Shown in pieces: positions 4,611 to 6,533 of a stretch of 6,533 nt of DNA (the first letter of the stretch is position 1; the number at the start of each line of letters is the position of its first letter). Origin of the DNA: Promethearchaeota archaeon (GTDB taxonomy: Archaea > Asgardarchaeota > Lokiarchaeia > Sigynarchaeales > SOKP01); assembly GCA_019057735.1 (NCBI GenBank), contig JAHLWV010000127.1:1-6533 (forward strand). The letters are read 5' to 3'. The notes beneath the pieces are model-generated. The model worked only from the letters and a program-made list of their open reading frames with translations. It searched no databases and was not told where the DNA came from. The position numbers were made by a program, and so were the translations under genes.

Positions 4611-5531
4611 ATGCTAATTAAAAGCTATAATTTGAGTAATTTATGTAAATATTGTGGATCAGAAGATATAACAGAAACTGAATGCGGATATGTATGCAGA
4701 AATTGTGCGACTGACCAGGGTCGAAAAAGATACCAATCCTCTACGTCATACAATGGGATTCAAATTCAAAATGTTATTACCCTTAGAACTACGATGGGAA
4801 CCGAGAGAGAACGAAAAAGATCTACTAATAGAGTAAAAATAAAATATTTAAGTAAATTAAATTCTATGATTCCTTATTCCGATCAAACTAGGCAGACTGC
4901 GATCAATCAAACTAAAACCCTCCTTGAAAAGCTGGGACGGCCAGATAAAGATATATCGAAAATTATTGAAAAATTTTACAAGATTCACCCTTATTTAAAA
5001 AAAAATAGGAAATTTCGGAATCCTGAGACATTAATCCCTTGCATAGTCTATTTTTACTGTAAAATAAATAATATTGTTATTGACCAAAAAACCCTTTTTA
5101 AAAGTTCAGAATTATCAAACACTGAATTCAATGCTTTTAGAAGTAGGATGGATAAATTTTGGTCAAAATACCAAATCAGGGATCGTAAAAAATACGTTCT
5201 TAATCGAATAGGAGGTGTCATTAGTGAAAAAAAATTGGGAACGAACCTATACTTTCAATCAGAGAAGATATTAAATAAGATTTGGGATTTAATAAAAGAT
5301 TCGAAAGACGATGTTATTGCCGGTTTAGTTATAGGAATCGCAAAAATACGCTCTAAACGCGAAGATATCGCCCTGGGTCCCATATGTAAGTTTTTACGTA
5401 TTAGTCAGGGAACGATTCAAAAATCAGTTCAAAGGAAATTGTTCGACCTCCACGGCATTAAAAACAAAGAAAAAGGGTTTAAAAACAAGGTTGAATTTTT
5501 AGAAGAAATTGGGCTGTTCAAGGGTTTATGA
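4611..5531 (+). CDS. Divergent transcription initiation factor B (TFB/TFIIB-like)
   Basis: The protein has 306 residues, the usual length of archaeal TFB, which bridges TBP-bound promoter DNA and RNA polymerase. The N-terminal zinc ribbon has C12-x2-C15 and C29-x2-C32 (CKYC...YVCRNC). A basic linker with TTMGTERERKR (61-70) stands where TFB carries its B-reader/linker. Two cyclin-like repeats follow, about 75-187 and 195-285; the second shows the family signature clearly (DDVIAGLVIGIAKIRSKREDI...FLRISQGTIQKSVQRK, the latter the helix-turn-helix that contacts the BRE). The linker and first repeat are far from consensus, so this is probably a specialised paralogue rather than the housekeeping TFB. 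It has a leaderless promoter and lies between three units that share one promoter element. A T-run at 5581-5585 follows. Confidence 0.85.
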   Translation: MLIKSYNLSNLCKYCGSEDITETECGYVCRNCATDQGRKRYQSSTSYNGIQIQNVITLRTTMGTERERKRSTNRVKIKYLSKLNSMIPYSDQTRQTAINQTKTLLEKLGRPDKDISKIIEKFYKIHPYLKKNRKFRNPETLIPCIVYFYCKINNIVIDQKTLFKSSELSNTEFNAFRSRMDKFWSKYQIRDRKKYVLNRIGGVISEKKLGTNLYFQSEKILNKIWDLIKDSKDDVIAGLVIGIAKIRSKREDIALGPICKFLRISQGTIQKSVQRKLFDLHGIKNKEKGFKNKVEFLEEIGLFKGL

Positions 5532-5557
5532 CCAATACGAGACGAATACCATCAATT

Positions 5558-5573
5558 ATAGTTCTATAGTTCT
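5558..5573 (+). repeat. Tandem 8-bp repeat
   Basis: ATAGTTCT occurs twice head to tail, just upstream of copy 2 of the shared promoter element. It could be a paired binding site or a replication slip; nothing else supports either. Confidence 0.4.
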
Positions 5574-5576
5574 AAC

Positions 5577-5614
5577 GATATTTTTCCTTTTAAATAGAAC
5601 GAATTTATAAAGTT
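5577..5614 (+). promoter_or_regulatory. Shared promoter element, copy 2
   Basis: GATATTTTTCCTTTTA, then AATAGAAC, then GAATTTATAAAG. It is identical to copy 1 over the first 16 bases and matches at 33 of 38 overall. TTTATAA (5604-5610) starts 46 nt before the ATG at 5650, predicting a leader of about 18 nt. The T-rich part may also help terminate the TFB-like transcript, which ends 46 bases earlier. Confidence 0.6.
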
Positions 5615-5649
5615 ACCAAATAAATAAAAAATCGTAATAATAACGACCA

Positions 5650-6399
5650 ATGTTCGAAGAAATCACATTTATGGTAGGTTTTGCGGTATTTTCAGTGGTA
5701 ATGTCATACATTCTTTTAGTGGTAGCACCTGAGCCGTTAAACAAATTTTTTCAAGTTTTAGCAGTTTTAGGTATTGTAATACACGAACTTTGCCACGCCT
5801 TAATGTGTCTATTGACTGATACTCGAATACGAACCATGAAAATACTAGAGCAATCTAATAACGAGTCAAAATTTGGTCTTAAGTATGGTGGGAGAATTGA
5901 ATTAAAAGAGCTTAGTAAATTAACCTTTTTACAAGCGTTACTGATCGGATTTGCGCCCCTTTACCTTTCGTTCTGGCTCTTTTTCTTTTTATGGGAGCAA
6001 TTAAAGAATCCCAGCTTGGAAGTAATAGTTTTCTATCTGTATATTTTTATTATGGTCTCGTTGGTGTTAAGTGCGGCGCCTTCGTTAGCTGATTTATTGG
6101 CAATTTTTGGCTCCTTCCAATTTGACTGGAGACATTCGCTCTATCAGATTTGCTTGTTGTTATTGTCAATATGGACGGTTTGGTTTGGTGTCACATATTT
6201 ACAGTTTGAAGTTTTTCACGAAATTCTGACGTATTTTTTTATTTTATTAGGGTACCACGTATATAAATACGGATTTAGAGGATTAAAGCCATTTATTCAG
6301 CACTTTTTAAACAAAAGAAGTTCTGAAAGAGTGAATATAAAAAAGTTAACTCGAAGACGCGTTAAACCCGCGAAACATAGGAGAGAAGCTCAATGGTAA
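5650..6399 (+). CDS. Polytopic membrane HExxH metalloprotease candidate (M50-like)
   Basis: The protein has 249 residues with about six hydrophobic segments (roughly 7-26, 33-55, 93-115, 123-148, 155-180, 185-205). The second contains H45-E-L-C-H49, the HExxH zinc motif of intramembrane site-2-type proteases. The fourth ends in SAAPSLADL; D148 is placed to be the third zinc ligand, as the Asp of the second M50 motif is. G81/R82 within GLKYGGRIE and GFAPLY (100-105) also recall compact M50-like proteins. The C-terminal 40 residues are strongly basic and probably cytosolic. M50 proteases cut membrane proteins within the bilayer; a substrate among the neighbouring one- to three-helix proteins is possible but only inferred. 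It has copy 2 of the shared promoter; the next gene starts 19 bases after its stop. Confidence 0.75.
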   Translation: MFEEITFMVGFAVFSVVMSYILLVVAPEPLNKFFQVLAVLGIVIHELCHALMCLLTDTRIRTMKILEQSNNESKFGLKYGGRIELKELSKLTFLQALLIGFAPLYLSFWLFFFLWEQLKNPSLEVIVFYLYIFIMVSLVLSAAPSLADLLAIFGSFQFDWRHSLYQICLLLLSIWTVWFGVTYLQFEVFHEILTYFFILLGYHVYKYGFRGLKPFIQHFLNKRSSERVNIKKLTRRRVKPAKHRREAQW

Positions 6400-6407
6400 A
6401 ATTAAAA

Positions 6408-6412
6408 GGAGG
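6408..6412 (+). promoter_or_regulatory. Shine-Dalgarno site of the last gene
   Basis: GGAGG, 6 nt before the ATG at 6419. This spacing and the 19-base distance from the previous stop indicate an internal operon gene. Confidence 0.75.
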
Positions 6413-6418
6413 AAAGCG

Positions 6419-6533
6419 ATGAATCTTATAGAAGCAGAAGCGGAAATATGGTTGGTAAAAATCAAAATCACCCAAGGTCCATTAAAACAAGAAAAAGAAA
6501 CTATTCTTGGTTACAGTTTAAAAGAAAGATATG
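6419..6533 (+). CDS. Hypothetical protein, N-terminal part only
   Basis: The frame begins MNLIEAEAEIWLVKIKITQG and is open for 38 codons to the window edge. It follows a GGAGG site at ideal spacing and the M50-like gene by 19 bases, so it is probably the second gene of that operon. The visible part is soluble: an acidic start, a hydrophobic strand-like stretch (IWLVKIKI) and a charged region. It shows no signal peptide or motif, and the function cannot be told from this fragment. Confidence 0.7.
   Translation, partial: MNLIEAEAEIWLVKIKITQGPLKQEKETILGYSLKERY

Overview
The window reads as archaeal DNA: it is AT-rich, genes are preceded by TATA boxes rather than -10/-35 elements, some starts look leaderless, others follow strong Shine-Dalgarno sites (GGAGG, GGTGA), and one gene encodes a TFB/TFIIB-like initiation factor. 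The TFB-like gene, the beta-helix-plus-membrane-anchor protein and the HExxH membrane protein would suit an Asgard (Lokiarchaea-like) genome. That placement is inference and unverified; few of the proteins can be assigned a precise function.

Left part (1-1750). The first 81 bases are the right end of an IS200/IS605-type element: a terminal hairpin followed by TCAA, with a short frame that may be the last codons of tnpB. The flank and a T8 run would form the guide and terminator of an omega-RNA. Next comes a minus-strand small zinc-binding protein with a repetitive basic tail. A plus-strand pair follows: a cysteine-rich small protein and, 20 bases later, a winged-helix-like protein. The second gene's reading frame continues 45 codons upstream of its first conventional start, to a CTG placed 9 nt after a GGTGA site.

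Middle part (1751-3064). The minus strand carries a 59-residue membrane protein that starts at TTG and a secreted, tryptophan-rich, all-beta-looking protein with a clear signal peptide. About 330 bases without a convincing gene follow (2666-2990).

Right part (2991-6533). This is a cluster of membrane proteins around a TFB-like gene. A two-helix protein (plus strand) converges on a two-gene minus operon: a beta-helix protein with two membrane helices, followed by a three-helix protein. The TFB-like gene comes next on the plus strand, then a polytopic HExxH (M50-like) metalloprotease candidate and the start of another gene coupled to it by a good ribosome-binding site.

The most striking observation is a promoter element of about 38 bp that occurs three times in this right part: upstream of the two-helix protein, upstream of the beta-helix operon (minus strand), and upstream of the M50-like gene. 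Pairwise identity is roughly 75-87%, and the distance from its TATA box to the start codon is nearly constant (46-48 nt). The TFB-like gene in the middle has a different, leaderless type of promoter. A simple hypothesis is that the three units form one regulon of envelope proteins, possibly read by the TFB-like factor encoded among them.
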